Source: Paenarthrobacter nitroguajacolicus (GTDB lineage: Bacteria > Actinomycetota > Actinomycetes > Actinomycetales > Micrococcaceae). Taken from it: a stretch of DNA of 64,000 bases. The translations under genes were made by a program, and so were the position numbers. Positions 27,856 through 37,199 of the stretch are shown one piece after another (within the stretch, counting starts at the first letter, position 1; each line of letters begins with the position of its first letter). Below the pieces are notes generated by a model that saw only the letters and a program-made list of their open reading frames with translations, did no database searches and was not told the origin of the DNA. The stretch spans positions 1 to 64,000 of the forward strand of contig NZ_VNFK01000005.1 in assembly GCF_007786235.1 (NCBI RefSeq). Direction: 5' to 3'.

Positions 27856-28287
27856 TTAGCTGAGGTGCGCTGCGTTGCTGAGTGCGTGCGGCGGGCGCAT
27901 GAGCCCGGGGGTGTGGCCTTCGGCGGGGTCGTTGCCGAGCTGGAGGATCTTATTGTCCTTGCTGACGTGGACCACCTTGGGCTCGTAGGCCCGGGCCTCT
28001 TCCGTGGTCATTTCCGCATAGGTGATGAGGATGACCGTATCGCCGACGTGGACCATGTGGGCGGCCGCGCCGTTGATCCCGATCACGCCGGACCCGCGCT
28101 CGCCGGCAATGGTGTACGTCTCCAGCCGGGCGCCGTTGGTGACGTCCACAATGGACACGAGTTCACCGGGAAGGATGTCGGCCGCGTCCAGCAGGTCCAG
28201 GTCGACAGTCACCGAACCGACGTAGTGGAGGTCGGCATGGGTCACCGTTGCGCGGTGGATCTTGGACTTGAACATTGTGCGGATCAT
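27856..28287 (-). CDS. panD: Aspartate 1-decarboxylase
   Basis: This 143-aa protein is PanD, the pyruvoyl enzyme that makes beta-alanine for pantothenate. It starts [22 protein letters not shown] and has the self-cleavage site G24-S25 (YVGSVT) in canonical numbering, K9 and Y58-region residues, and [13 protein letters not shown] at the active site. The start at 28287 matches E. coli numbering. The protein is about 15 residues longer than usual at the C-terminus. No panB or panC lies nearby in the window. Confidence 0.96.
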   Translation of the reverse strand: MIRTMFKSKIHRATVTHADLHYVGSVTVDLDLLDAADILPGELVSIVDVTNGARLETYTIAGERGSGVIGINGAAAHMVHVGDTVILITYAEMTTEEARAYEPKVVHVSKDNKILQLGNDPAEGHTPGLMRPPHALSNAAHLS

Positions 28288-28420
28288 AGTGGGATCAGTT
28301 TAGCGCGGGACCCTCACCCGGCGCTGTGACGTACCAGACTTGGAGCCTGCCGTAGAGCGGGAGATTCACAAGCACGAGATCGGGGGCCTGTTGCTTCCTG
28401 ACCTTGTTCAGATGCAGGAT

Positions 28421-28456
28421 GGCCGCGGATCAACCTCACTCGGTTGATCCGCGGCC
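28421..28456 (-). terminator. Terminator of the rhamnose operon
   Basis: A perfect 15-bp stem (GGCCGCGGATCAACC / GGTTGATCCGCGGCC) with a 6-nt loop lies 20 bases beyond the rhaB stop. Confidence 0.9.
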
Positions 28457-28475
28457 GCATCCGGTTCAAAGAGGG

Positions 28476-29987
28476 TCAGGACCGGCTGGACTGCAAGGCG
28501 CCGGCCGGCTCGTACCTCTCCAACTCCGTTCCCGCAGCCACGAGTTCGCGCAGCTCAGCCAGGTTTCCTTTGACCAGGCCGGCAGCCCTCGCCTGTACCA
28601 AGACGTTGCCCTGCGCGGTGGCTTCAACGGGCCCCGCGATGACGGGTTTGCCTGTTGCGTCGGCAGTGAGCTGGCACAGGAGCCGGTTCTGCGAACCGCC
28701 GCCCACGATGTGCACCACGCTGGTGCTTCTGCCAGTCAGCCGCTCGGCGTCGCACAGGGTTCGCGCGTAACCGGCCGCGAGGCTGTCCATAATGCAACGC
28801 ACGACGGCGGCAGGTCGGTCCGGGAGTACGGCGCCGGTGTTGCGCACGGCTGCGCGGATGCGATCCGGCATGTTGTCCGGGGCGGTGAAGCCGGGGTCGT
28901 CGGCGTTGATCTGAGGTCCGCCGGCAGGTAGTGCCGCAGCGGAATCGAGTAACGCGGTGAGCGCTTGCGTGTAGCCCTCGGCGGCCCAGGCACGTTGGCA
29001 TTCGCTCAGCAACCACAGACCACCGACGTTACGGAGGTACCGGATGGTTCCATCGACGCCGCGTTCGTTGGTGAAGTTGGCCTTGCGACTGGCCTCGCTG
29101 AGGACCGGCAATGCGAGTTCCACGCCTACCAGGGACCACGTGCCCGAGGATATGTAGGCGAAATCCTGGTCCGCAGCGGGAACTGCGGCGACGGCGGATG
29201 CGGTGTCGTGCGAACCGACGGCCACCACTTTCGTGTCCGCCGGAAGGCCCGTCCGGTCAAGGATCTCCGGCAAGAGCGTTCCCACCGTTTCGCCGGGTTG
29301 GATCAGCGGAGGGAAGACGTTGCGGGGCAGGCGGAGGGCGTCCAGGAATTCCGTGGCCCACTCTCCGGCGACGGCGTCGAAGAGCCCGGTGGTGGAGGCA
29401 TTGGTGGCTTCCGTCCGGCGCTCACCCGTCAGCAGGAAAGCAATCAGATCGGGGATCAGGAGAGCTTGCAGCCCTTCAAGGTTCGGCTCCGCGGCCAGTT
29501 GATACAGGGTGTTGAACTGCAAGTACTGCAATCCCGTGGCGGCATAGAGCTTTTCCGGGGAAACGGCCGCATGGACGCGCTCCACTGTTGCCCGGCTGCG
29601 TTCGTCTCGGTAGCTGTAGGGTTGCGCGGTGAGTTCACCGGCGTCGTTAACCAGTCCGTAGTCCACGGCCCAGGTGTCGATGCCGATGCTCACGATGCGC
29701 TCGCCGTTCGTGGCCGCAACGGAAGCCGCGGCTGTGAGTCCCTTGAGTACCTCAGCGAACAGCGCGTCGAAATCCCAGCGGAGGCCGCCGTCGAGTTCTA
29801 CGACGCCGTTGGGGAAGCGGTGGATGGTCTCGAGCGAAACCCCTGACGTTGGGGGGACGCGGCCGAGCATGACTCGGCCGGAGGAGGCCCCGATATCTAT
29901 TGCTGCGAACACTGCGTTGGGGGCTGCGGGAGCGGACACCGCCCCGGCGTCTGCCGGGGCGGTGTTCGTGGTGGTTCCGTTGGTCAC
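28476..29987 (-). CDS. rhaB: Rhamnulokinase
   Basis: This 503-aa FGGY-family kinase begins, after a ~28-residue Ala-rich leader, with FAAIDIGASSGRVMLG, the phosphate-1 motif of RhaB-type kinases. It contains IGIDTWAVDYGLV, VGSHDTASAVAAVP and YISSGTWSLVG, specific to rhamnulokinases, and a C-terminal adenosine motif HIVGGGSQNRLLCQ. It phosphorylates L-rhamnulose to L-rhamnulose-1-phosphate with ATP. It is the last gene of the operon rhaM-rhaI-aldolase/dehydrogenase-rhaB, eight bases behind its neighbour. Confidence 0.95.
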   Translation of the reverse strand: MTNGTTTNTAPADAGAVSAPAAPNAVFAAIDIGASSGRVMLGRVPPTSGVSLETIHRFPNGVVELDGGLRWDFDALFAEVLKGLTAAASVAATNGERIVSIGIDTWAVDYGLVNDAGELTAQPYSYRDERSRATVERVHAAVSPEKLYAATGLQYLQFNTLYQLAAEPNLEGLQALLIPDLIAFLLTGERRTEATNASTTGLFDAVAGEWATEFLDALRLPRNVFPPLIQPGETVGTLLPEILDRTGLPADTKVVAVGSHDTASAVAAVPAADQDFAYISSGTWSLVGVELALPVLSEASRKANFTNERGVDGTIRYLRNVGGLWLLSECQRAWAAEGYTQALTALLDSAAALPAGGPQINADDPGFTAPDNMPDRIRAAVRNTGAVLPDRPAAVVRCIMDSLAAGYARTLCDAERLTGRSTSVVHIVGGGSQNRLLCQLTADATGKPVIAGPVEATAQGNVLVQARAAGLVKGNLAELRELVAAGTELERYEPAGALQSSRS

Positions 29988-29995
29988 CGGTGGTC

Positions 29996-32035
29996 CTAGC
30001 GGAGGAAGGCTGCTGCCACGCCGGCGTCCACGGGAATGTGCAGGCCGGTGGTGTGGGAGAGCTCGTTGCTGGTGAGCACGGACGCGGCGTTGGCCACGTG
30101 TTCGGGCAGGACTTCGCGCTTGAGGAGCGTGCGTTGGGCGTAGTACTTGCCCAGTTCCTGCTCGTCCACGCCGTACACGGCTGCGCGCTTGGCGCCCCAG
30201 CCGCCGGCGAAGATACCGGAGCCGCGGACCACGCCGTCGGGGTTGATGCCGTTGACGCGGACGCCGTACTCGCCCAGTTCGGCGGCGAGCAGGCGGACCT
30301 GGTGGGCTTGGTCTGCCTTGGTGGCGGAGTAGGCGATGTTGTTCGGGCCGGCGAACACAGAGTTCTTGGAGGAGATGTAGATGATGTCTCCGCCCATGCC
30401 TTGGTCGATCATGACCTTCGCCGCGGCCTTGGACACCAGGAACGAACCCTTCGCCATGACGCTGTGCTGCAGGTCCCAGTCCTTCTCGGTGGTTTCCAGC
30501 AGCGGCTTGGAGATGGACAGGCCGGCGTTGTTGACCACCAGGTCCAGGCCGCCGAACGCGAGCACGGCCTCCTGAATCGCCGCGGCGATCTGGGCTTCGT
30601 CGGTCACGTCGGCCTGGACGCCGATGGCGACGTCGGAACCGCCCAGTTCGTCGGCGACCTTTTGCGCGTTCTCAAGGTTCAGGTCGGCAATCACCACGCA
30701 CGCGCCGTCGGACGCCAAGCGGGTGGCGATCGCCTTGCCGATGCCCGACGCCGCACCGGTCACCAGCGCGATGCGGGTGGCGTGGGACTTGGGCTTGGGC
30801 ATCCGGGCGAGCTTGGCTTCCTCCAAGGCCCAGTACTCGATGCGGAACTTCTCGGATTCCTCGATCGGGGCGTAGGTGGAGATGGCCTCGGCGCCCCGCA
30901 TCACGTTGATGGCGTTGATGTAGAACTCGCCGGCGACGCGGGCGGTCTGCTTGTCCTTGCCGAAGGAGAACATGCCGACGCCGGGCACCAGCACGATGGC
31001 CGGGTCAGCGCCGCGCAGCGCCGGTGCATCAGCGTCAGCGTGCCGGTCGTAGTACGCCTGGTAGGCCTCGCGGTAGGCGGCGTGCAGTTCCTTGAGGCGG
31101 TTGGTTGATTCTTCGATCGAGGCGTCGGCCGGGAGGTCCAGGACCAGCGGCTTGACCTTGGTGCGCAGGAAGTGGTCCGGGCAGGACGTGCCCAGCGCGC
31201 CCAGGCGCGGGTGCTCTTCCGCGGCAAGGAATTCAAGCACGACGGCGTCATCGCTGAAGTGCCCCAGCTGCGGTTTGTCGGTGGAGGCCAGGCCCCGGAT
31301 CACCGGTGCGAGGGCGGCTGCCTTGGCCCTGCGCTCAGCTTCGGGGAGGGCGCCGTAGCCGGGGAGCATGGCGCCGAAGGGCTCGGACTTGCCGTTCTCC
31401 TTGATGTAGGTCTCTGCCTGATCGATGATCCAGAGCGAGTTGGCCTCGGCCTCTTCGGACGTGGCGCCCCAGGCGGTGATGCCGTGGCCGCCCAGGATGG
31501 TGCCGATGGCCTGCGGGTTGGCTTCCTTGATCGCCGCGATGTCCAGGCCCAGCTGGAAACCGGGACGACGCCACGGAACCCAGACAACCTTGTCGCCGAA
31601 GACCTTGGAGGTCAGCGCTTCGCCGTCCACGGCGGTGGCGATCGCGATGCCCGAGTCCGGGTGCAGGTGGTCAACGTGCGCTGCGTCCACGAGGCCGTGC
31701 ATGGCGGTATCGATCGAGGGCGCGGCGCCACCCTTGCCGTGCAGGCAGTAGTCAAAGGCGGCCACCATTTCGTCTTCACGCTCGACGCCGGGGTAAACGG
31801 ACTTCAGAGCCTGCAGCCGGTCCAGCCGGAGCACGGCAAGGTTCTCCGCCTTCAGCGTGCCGAGGTCACCGCCGGAGCCCTTGACCCAGAGGAGTTCGAC
31901 GTCCTGGCCCGTGACGGGGTCCTTCTCGGTGCCCTTGGCGGAGGTGTTGCCGCCGGCGAAGTTGGTGTTCCGCTTGTCCGCACCGAGGCGGTTGGAACGG
32001 GAAATCAGTTCTTCAACAGTGGTGTTGGTAGTCAT
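29996..32035 (-). CDS. Bifunctional rhamnulose-1-P aldolase / lactaldehyde dehydrogenase
   Basis: This protein of about 679 aa joins a class II aldolase domain (residues ~10-400; FAGGNTSAKG, the metal-binding HVDHLHPDSG, ILGGHGITAWG) to a short-chain dehydrogenase (~420-679; VTGAASGIGKAIA, NNAGLS, catalytic Y-S-A-T-K). It matches the known RhaD/RhaE-type fusion, which cleaves L-rhamnulose-1-phosphate to DHAP and L-lactaldehyde and oxidises the latter to L-lactate with NAD. The start is ATG 32035; the open frame reads on into rhaI, where it is not coding. The stop of rhaI lies two bases upstream of this start. Confidence 0.93.
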   Translation of the reverse strand: MTTNTTVEELISRSNRLGADKRNTNFAGGNTSAKGTEKDPVTGQDVELLWVKGSGGDLGTLKAENLAVLRLDRLQALKSVYPGVEREDEMVAAFDYCLHGKGGAAPSIDTAMHGLVDAAHVDHLHPDSGIAIATAVDGEALTSKVFGDKVVWVPWRRPGFQLGLDIAAIKEANPQAIGTILGGHGITAWGATSEEAEANSLWIIDQAETYIKENGKSEPFGAMLPGYGALPEAERRAKAAALAPVIRGLASTDKPQLGHFSDDAVVLEFLAAEEHPRLGALGTSCPDHFLRTKVKPLVLDLPADASIEESTNRLKELHAAYREAYQAYYDRHADADAPALRGADPAIVLVPGVGMFSFGKDKQTARVAGEFYINAINVMRGAEAISTYAPIEESEKFRIEYWALEEAKLARMPKPKSHATRIALVTGAASGIGKAIATRLASDGACVVIADLNLENAQKVADELGGSDVAIGVQADVTDEAQIAAAIQEAVLAFGGLDLVVNNAGLSISKPLLETTEKDWDLQHSVMAKGSFLVSKAAAKVMIDQGMGGDIIYISSKNSVFAGPNNIAYSATKADQAHQVRLLAAELGEYGVRVNGINPDGVVRGSGIFAGGWGAKRAAVYGVDEQELGKYYAQRTLLKREVLPEHVANAASVLTSNELSHTTGLHIPVDAGVAAAFLR

Positions 32036-32037
32036 GC

Positions 32038-33204
32038 TTAGGCGCCCCATCCGGCTTGCTGGCCGCCTGCGCGGTCCTCGTTGATCTTCTTCTGGTATCC
32101 GCTGGCCTTGTAGGCGGCCATCGGGTCGGCGGGCAGGCCGCGGGATTCGCGCCACTCGGCCAGGGCCGGGCGGACGTCGGTATAGAAGGCATCGTTGAAG
32201 ATGCCGTTGGCGGCCAGGACGTCCCCGGCGCGCTGGGCTTCGCTGAGTGCGGCGGTGTCCACCAGCAGCGCGCGGGCCGTCATTTCCTGGACGTTCAGCA
32301 CCGAGCGGATCTGGCCCGGGATCTTCTCTTCCAGGTTGTGGCACTGGTCCAACATGAGGGCGACGCCGGAATCCTTCCCGAAGCCGCCGCCACGGATGAC
32401 CTCGTGCATGATGCGGAACAGCTGGAACGGATCAGCCGCGCCCACAATCAGGTCATCGTCGGCGTAGAAGCGGGAGTTGAAGTCGAAGGAACCCAGTTTG
32501 CCCAGGCGCAGGAGCTGCATCACGATGAACTCGATGTTGGTGCCAGGGGCGTGGTGGCCGGTGTCCAGGCAGACAAAGGCCTTCTCGCCCAGGGCAAGGG
32601 TCTGCGCGTAGGACGTGCCCCAGTCCGGAACATCGGTGTGATAGAAAGCCGGCTCGAAGAACTTGTACTCCAGGACCAGGCGCTGCTCATCGCCCAAGCC
32701 CGCGTAGATCTCCTGAAGCGACTCAGCCAGGCGGTCCTGGCGGCCGCGGATGTCATCCTGGCCCGGGTAGTTGGTGCCATCGGCCAGCCAGATCTTGAGA
32801 TCGCGCGAACCCGTGGCGTGCATGATCTCGATGCACTCCAAGTGATGGTCGATCGCCCGGCGGCGCACGGACTCGTTGGACGAGGTTAGGGAGCCGAACT
32901 TGTACTCGTCATCCTGGAACGTGTTCGAGTTGATCGTGCCCAGTCCGACGCCCAAACCAGCGGCGTACTCGCGCAGGGCGGCGTAGTCATCCACCTTGTC
33001 CCACGGGATATGAAGGGCCACGGTGGGAGCAAGGCCGGTGAGCTCGTGGACCTTGGCAGCGTCGGCGATCTTTTCCTGGACGGTGCGCGGAGTACCGGGG
33101 GTGCCGAAGACCTTGAACCGGGTCCCGGAGTTACCGTAGGCCCAGGACGGCACTTCAATGGCCAATTCCCCGAGACGGCCCAGGGCCGATTCTGTGGTGT
33201 TCAT
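32038..33204 (-). CDS. rhaI: L-rhamnose isomerase
   Basis: This 388-aa TIM-barrel enzyme is of the RhaI type (Pseudomonas stutzeri-like), distinct from E. coli RhaA. It shows VALHIPWDKVDDY, LKIWLADGTNYPGQDD, LEYKFFEPAFYHTDVPDWG, CLDTGHHAPGTNIEF and FDFNSRFYADDDL, which carry the metal ligands (Glu, Asp, His). It converts L-rhamnose to L-rhamnulose. It overlaps rhaM by four bases (ATGA) and lies two bases before the aldolase fusion, all on the minus strand. Confidence 0.94.
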   Translation of the reverse strand: MNTTESALGRLGELAIEVPSWAYGNSGTRFKVFGTPGTPRTVQEKIADAAKVHELTGLAPTVALHIPWDKVDDYAALREYAAGLGVGLGTINSNTFQDDEYKFGSLTSSNESVRRRAIDHHLECIEIMHATGSRDLKIWLADGTNYPGQDDIRGRQDRLAESLQEIYAGLGDEQRLVLEYKFFEPAFYHTDVPDWGTSYAQTLALGEKAFVCLDTGHHAPGTNIEFIVMQLLRLGKLGSFDFNSRFYADDDLIVGAADPFQLFRIMHEVIRGGGFGKDSGVALMLDQCHNLEEKIPGQIRSVLNVQEMTARALLVDTAALSEAQRAGDVLAANGIFNDAFYTDVRPALAEWRESRGLPADPMAAYKASGYQKKINEDRAGGQQAGWGA

Positions 33205-33608
33205 GCTTGTTCCTTTTGGTATTCGTGGGCTGAGTCTTTGTCTATGTGTGTGGTGCCGGTGGCATCTGTGACGATGCCTGCAGCGGCCAGTTGGTCCTCA
33301 AGGTTGAAAACTTCCTCGACGATCTCGAAGCCCTGGTCCGGAGGGACGTTGCTGTTTGCGAACAGGGTTGCCATCTCGGCCTGCCAGCGGGCGTTGACGT
33401 CAGTCAGGGCCATGTGGGCCTGCGCTGCTGCGTAGTCTTCGCATTCCAGGTAGCCGATGAGTTGGCCGTCGGAACCGAGGAACAGCGAGTAGTTGTTCCA
33501 ACCGGCGTTCTTCAATGCCAGCAGCATTTCCGGCCATACGGCGGCGTGGCGCTCCTTGTACTCGTCCATCAGTTCCGGCTGGACGGAAGAGCGGAAACAT
33601 ACCCTCAT
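33201..33608 (-). CDS. rhaM: L-rhamnose mutarotase
   Basis: This 135-aa protein has the RhaM dimeric ferredoxin-like fold with Y-K-E-R-H-A-x-V-W-P-E-M in its first third, the catalytic histidine H22-region, and NNYSLFLGSDGQLIGYLE. It interconverts the alpha and beta anomers of L-rhamnose. It is the first gene of the operon; GGAG precedes the start. The C-terminus is ~25 residues longer than the E. coli protein. Confidence 0.93.
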   Translation of the reverse strand: MRVCFRSSVQPELMDEYKERHAAVWPEMLLALKNAGWNNYSLFLGSDGQLIGYLECEDYAAAQAHMALTDVNARWQAEMATLFANSNVPPDQGFEIVEEVFNLEDQLAAAGIVTDATGTTHIDKDSAHEYQKEQA

Positions 33609-33633
33609 GTGCGGATCTCCAGGGTTACTCGTC

Positions 33634-33663
33634 TTTGAATCGTTTCATTTGTTACGATTCAAA
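33634..33663. promoter_or_regulatory. LacI-type operator of the rhamnose operon
   Basis: TTTGAATCGT (33634-33643) and ACGATTCAAA (33654-33663) form a perfect 10-bp inverted repeat with a 10-bp spacer. Within it TGAATCGTTTCA (33636-33647) is one mismatch from the palindromic LacI/GalR consensus TGAAACGTTTCA. It sits 26 bases upstream of rhaM and 70 bases upstream of the divergent regulator. A further GGAAACG...CGTTTCC pair lies at 33672-33699. Confidence 0.75.
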
Positions 33664-33734
33664 TTACCCTCGGAAACGGGAGGGTGTCAAGGCGTTTCCA
33701 GCACATTGACGTCAGCCATCGGAGATCGGAAAGC

Positions 33735-34751
33735 ATGTCCCAGACAGCCAGCATCAAAGACGTTGCCACCCACGCCCAGGTAGCCGTGGGAACTGTTTCC
33801 AACGTGCTGAATTACCCGGACCGCGTTTCGCAGCGAACCAAGGAGCGCGTCCTTAAATCCATTGCCGAACTCGGCTTCGTGCGCAACGACGCTGCCCGCC
33901 AACTCCGCGCGGGCCAGAGCAGGACCATCGGCCTCATTGTGCTGGACGTCGGGAACCCCTTCTTCTCCTCCGTCGCCCGCGCTGCGGAGGATGCTGCCGC
34001 AGCCCTGGGCAGTGTGGTGCTTGTTGGTGACAGCGGGCAGGACACCTCTCGCGAGGCGCACTACATGGACCTGTTCCAGGAGCAGCGAGTTCAAGGCCTG
34101 CTTATTTCGCCCGTCGGCGACGTGACCGAACGTATCGACACCCTTCGCGAACGTGGCGTCCCCACGGTGCTGGTGGACCAACTCGCCGATGAGAACCGCT
34201 GCAGCTCGGTCTCCGTGGATGACGACGCCGGGGGATATCTGGCCGCCAAGCACCTGCTGGACACGGGCCGCCGTCGTCTGGCTTTTGTTGGCACCCCCTC
34301 CATCCGTCAGGTGGCGCACCGACTCAAGGGTGCGCAACGTGCTGTTGCCGAAGTGCCCGGTGCCACCATCGAAGTCCTTGACTCCGCCGGTCAGACAGTC
34401 TTGGCCGGACGGCAAGTGGGCAACAAGCTGGTGGAGCGGGACCCGGAGAAGCGGCCCGAAGCGGCTTTTTGCTCCAACGACCTCCTGGCGCTTGGCCTCA
34501 TGCAGTCGTTGACCATGCTGCGGACGGTCCGCATTCCCGAGGACATTGCCCTGATCGGCTACGACGACATCGACTTCGCCATCTCCGCTGTGGTTCCCCT
34601 GTCCTCCATCCGCCAGCCCACCGAGGCGCTGGGCCGGACCGCGATCGAGTTGCTCGCGGAGGAGCAGGACAGCGGCGGAACCAAGCACAGGGCCGTGGTC
34701 TTCACGCCCGAGCTCGTGGTGCGGCAAAGCACTGGCGGCTCACCCGACTAA
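33735..34751 (+). CDS. LacI family regulator of rhamnose genes
   Basis: This 338-aa protein has a LacI-type helix-turn-helix and hinge in residues 1-60 (SIKDVATHAQVAVGTVSNVLNYPDRVS) and a periplasmic-binding-protein-like effector domain (RTIGLIVLDVGNPFFSS, IALIGYDDIDFA, SIRQPTEALGRTA). The ATG at 33735 is preceded by GGAGATCGGAAAG. Divergent placement and the shared operator make it the likely repressor of rhaM-rhaI-rhaB, induced by rhamnose or a derivative; that is inference from context. Confidence 0.92.
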   Translation: MSQTASIKDVATHAQVAVGTVSNVLNYPDRVSQRTKERVLKSIAELGFVRNDAARQLRAGQSRTIGLIVLDVGNPFFSSVARAAEDAAAALGSVVLVGDSGQDTSREAHYMDLFQEQRVQGLLISPVGDVTERIDTLRERGVPTVLVDQLADENRCSSVSVDDDAGGYLAAKHLLDTGRRRLAFVGTPSIRQVAHRLKGAQRAVAEVPGATIEVLDSAGQTVLAGRQVGNKLVERDPEKRPEAAFCSNDLLALGLMQSLTMLRTVRIPEDIALIGYDDIDFAISAVVPLSSIRQPTEALGRTAIELLAEEQDSGGTKHRAVVFTPELVVRQSTGGSPD

Positions 34752-34812
34752 GTCGAAATCATGGGCGACTTGAGCGGTCATGACGCGCTCTGCTGCGACC
34801 CAGTTGGGAGGA

Positions 34813-35796
34813 TTACGACGCGCGGAGACCGGCAAGGTAACCCATCGGCACCATCGCCTCGGGCTGCTTCGTCTGACGGACAATTCCGGTGTGGGACGCG
34901 GCCAGTTTGTCCGCAGCGCGTCCCAGGCATTGCAGGAAGCTCGTGATGGAAACGCCGGCCTGCGTCTTGTGCCGGAGCGCGGATACGTACCGCCGGGCGG
35001 TGCATCCGCTGATGCTCGTGGCAATGACCGTGTCCGTGGGCACATGGTCCAAGGAAGGAACCAGGGCTATGCCCAGCCCTGAACGGACCATGCCGCGGAT
35101 GGCGTCGTAGTTGTTGCTGCGGACTGCGACGCGGGGCTGGAATCCAGCGCCGGCGCACAGGTGCCTCACGCATGCATCGCCGGACGAGTCTTCCTTGGTG
35201 GAGACCCAACTTTCTTCCGCCAGGTCTTGGACGGTGATGGTTTCTGCGCCTGCCAGCCGGTGGTTCCCAGGGAGAAGCAGTACCAGGTCCTCGGCCAACA
35301 AGGGCACGGCCACCACGTTCGCCGGCCATTTCTGGGGAACAAGATCGTAGTGGTACACCACTGCAACATCCAGGGCGGAGTCGCGGATCATGGCTGCGAG
35401 CTCAGCTGGCCCGCTCTCTTCCAATTCCACGCTCGAATTGGGGTGCCTTCGCAGGTAGGACGCCAGTCCGCCGGGAAGCAGTCGCTGGCTCGCGGTGCTG
35501 AAGGCGCCCAGCCGCATCAGTCCGTAGTCTCCTTTGCTAAAGCCCCTCATGTCGTCTTCCAGTGCACTCAGCGCGTGAATGATGTCATGTGCCCGGGAGG
35601 CAAGAAACTTCGCGGCTTCCGTTGGCCGGATGCTTTGGGCATCGCGTTCCACAAGCGGTGCCTGCACGGCGCGTTCCAGTGCAGCTACCTGCTGCGACAC
35701 GGCCGAACCGGTGTAGCCGATCTCGCGAGCTGCATCGGCGAATGAACCTGTCCGGAGGACCACGGACAGTGTGTGCAGGTGGACGGGATTCAGCAT
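34813..35796 (-). CDS. LysR family transcriptional regulator (first)
   Basis: This protein of about 327 aa has an N-terminal winged helix (LHTLSVVLRTGSFADAAREIGYTGSAVSQQVAALERAV) and a LysR substrate-binding domain. The ATG at 35796 begins the conserved fold and has AGGAGA 11 bases upstream. It lies seven bases downstream of the M20 amidohydrolase gene and is probably cotranscribed with it. It may control that gene or the neighbouring ABC cluster. Confidence 0.88.
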   Translation of the reverse strand: MLNPVHLHTLSVVLRTGSFADAAREIGYTGSAVSQQVAALERAVQAPLVERDAQSIRPTEAAKFLASRAHDIIHALSALEDDMRGFSKGDYGLMRLGAFSTASQRLLPGGLASYLRRHPNSSVELEESGPAELAAMIRDSALDVAVVYHYDLVPQKWPANVVAVPLLAEDLVLLLPGNHRLAGAETITVQDLAEESWVSTKEDSSGDACVRHLCAGAGFQPRVAVRSNNYDAIRGMVRSGLGIALVPSLDHVPTDTVIATSISGCTARRYVSALRHKTQAGVSITSFLQCLGRAADKLAASHTGIVRQTKQPEAMVPMGYLAGLRAS

Positions 35797-35803
35797 GGCC
35801 TGG

Positions 35804-37075
35804 CTATTCTCCTGATGGCGGCGTGAGTAGCCGCTCCACGTCAAGGGCGCCACCGGCCGCTTCGAAATCCAGGCGGACCTGCTCCCGCAGCTGGGCATCG
35901 GCGAGGTAGTCGGCCATGGTCAGCGCCAACCCCACGGCCCCATCCACTACGGCGGCGTCCCCCACGGGACTGATGGAGTGCTGGCCAAACTCGACAGTGT
36001 GCATCACAGCCGTAGCTTTCGAGATGCTCACGGTCGGGTGGATGGACGGGATCCGGAGGCTGATATTTCCCAGATCCGTAGACCAGCCGCCACCAACCAG
36101 TTCGGTCTCCAGGGTGATGGCTCTGCCACGCGCCGACATGCGGGAGTGGTACCGGGCGGCCAGCGCGTTGTTGCTGCGCACGGGAAGGTAGGCGGGGAAG
36201 GGGTCCCAGTTAGTTTCCAGCCGGGTGCCGGTCGTGAGTGCGGCACCCTCCAGGACGTTTTGCACCTTCTGCGAAAGATCGATCAACCCCTCGGGGTCCA
36301 ATGAGCGGATTTCGACGACGGCGCGCGCCAGGTGCGGGACGACGTTCACCGCGGTGCCTCCCTCGTTAATGAGGCAGTGCAAGCGGTCCGTCACAGGTAT
36401 GTGCTGGCGGAGGGCCGCTATTCCTTGGTACGCGGCGACTACGGCGTCGAGCGCGTTGCGGCCCATGTGCGGGGCGGACGAGGCGTGGGCAGCTACGCCG
36501 TGGAAGGTCACTTCGACATCCCGGACCGCCAGCGAGGCAAACGAAGCGACCTCGTACTCTCCGGTGAACGGGTGCAGCATCACCACGGCGTCGATGTCGT
36601 CGAAGGCGCCGGCGCGGGCGAGCAGCTCCTTGCCGTTGCCGTTTTCTTCGGCCGGCGTGCCGATGAGCACCACGGAACCGCCGAGTTCCTGCACGTGGGC
36701 AGCCAGGCCGAGGAAGGCCCCAACCGCCGCCGCGCAGATCACGTTGTGGCCGCAGCCATGGCCAACCTCAGGGAGGGCGTCGTATTCGGCGAGGACGGCT
36801 ACCTTGGGGGAGCCGGATCCAGCCTCGGCGCGAAGCGATGTGCGAAGTCCGTAGCGGCCCACTTGGACCGGAAAACCCCGGTACCTCAGGAATTCGGCCG
36901 CGAAGGCCACTGACAGGCGCTCCTCGAAGCCGATCTCGGCTATGCCGTGGATGCCGTGGCTGAGTTCCCGGAGGTCTGTGCTCAGTCCTTCAACGGTGCT
37001 TGTGATGTTTCGCGCCAGGGATTCGGTGGCGCCGAGGATGCCGGTAAGGCGAGGATGTGTTTCCACGGTGACCAC
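35804..37075 (-). CDS. M20 family amidohydrolase, AbgB-like
   Basis: This protein of about 423 aa belongs to the M20 peptidase/amidohydrolase family. It shows HGIAEIGFEE, the metal-binding GHGCGHNVICAAAVG, the conserved glutamates in IGTPAEENGNGK, and the dimerisation domain VEVTFHGVAAHASSAP. It resembles p-aminobenzoyl-glutamate hydrolase subunit B and would cleave an N-acyl or amide bond of an amino-acid conjugate. GTG at 37075 has GAAAGGA nine bases upstream; an ATG 29 codons earlier falls in the AT-rich promoter region and is less likely. It diverges from the second LysR gene. Confidence 0.85.
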   Translation of the reverse strand: MVTVETHPRLTGILGATESLARNITSTVEGLSTDLRELSHGIHGIAEIGFEERLSVAFAAEFLRYRGFPVQVGRYGLRTSLRAEAGSGSPKVAVLAEYDALPEVGHGCGHNVICAAAVGAFLGLAAHVQELGGSVVLIGTPAEENGNGKELLARAGAFDDIDAVVMLHPFTGEYEVASFASLAVRDVEVTFHGVAAHASSAPHMGRNALDAVVAAYQGIAALRQHIPVTDRLHCLINEGGTAVNVVPHLARAVVEIRSLDPEGLIDLSQKVQNVLEGAALTTGTRLETNWDPFPAYLPVRSNNALAARYHSRMSARGRAITLETELVGGGWSTDLGNISLRIPSIHPTVSISKATAVMHTVEFGQHSISPVGDAAVVDGAVGLALTMADYLADAQLREQVRLDFEAAGGALDVERLLTPPSGE

Positions 37076-37150
37076 GTGGCGTCCTTTCACGATGGGAAGT
37101 GTTTGGGGCCATTCGGAACTTCGTTGTTCCGCAGGTGGCGTGTTGTTTAA

Positions 37151-37178
37151 CTTAAGATACATCCAGTTAGGTGTTAAG
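37151..37178. promoter_or_regulatory. AT-rich divergent promoter with inverted repeat
   Basis: CTTAA (37151-37155) and TTAAG (37174-37178) form an inverted repeat within about 60 bp that are far more AT-rich than the surroundings, between the M20 gene and the second LysR gene. This is the expected place for a LysR binding site and the two promoters. Confidence 0.35.
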
Positions 37179-37199
37179 CATAGCTAATCATGTAAGAAT

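Noticed and set aside
31172..32041. 289-codon open frame on the plus strand
   Set aside because: Antisense to the rhamnulose-1-phosphate aldolase fusion; no start signal or family features.
32036..32344. 103-codon upstream extension of the aldolase-dehydrogenase gene
   Set aside because: This stretch lies within rhaI coding sequence and reads as low-complexity Arg/Gly/Pro.
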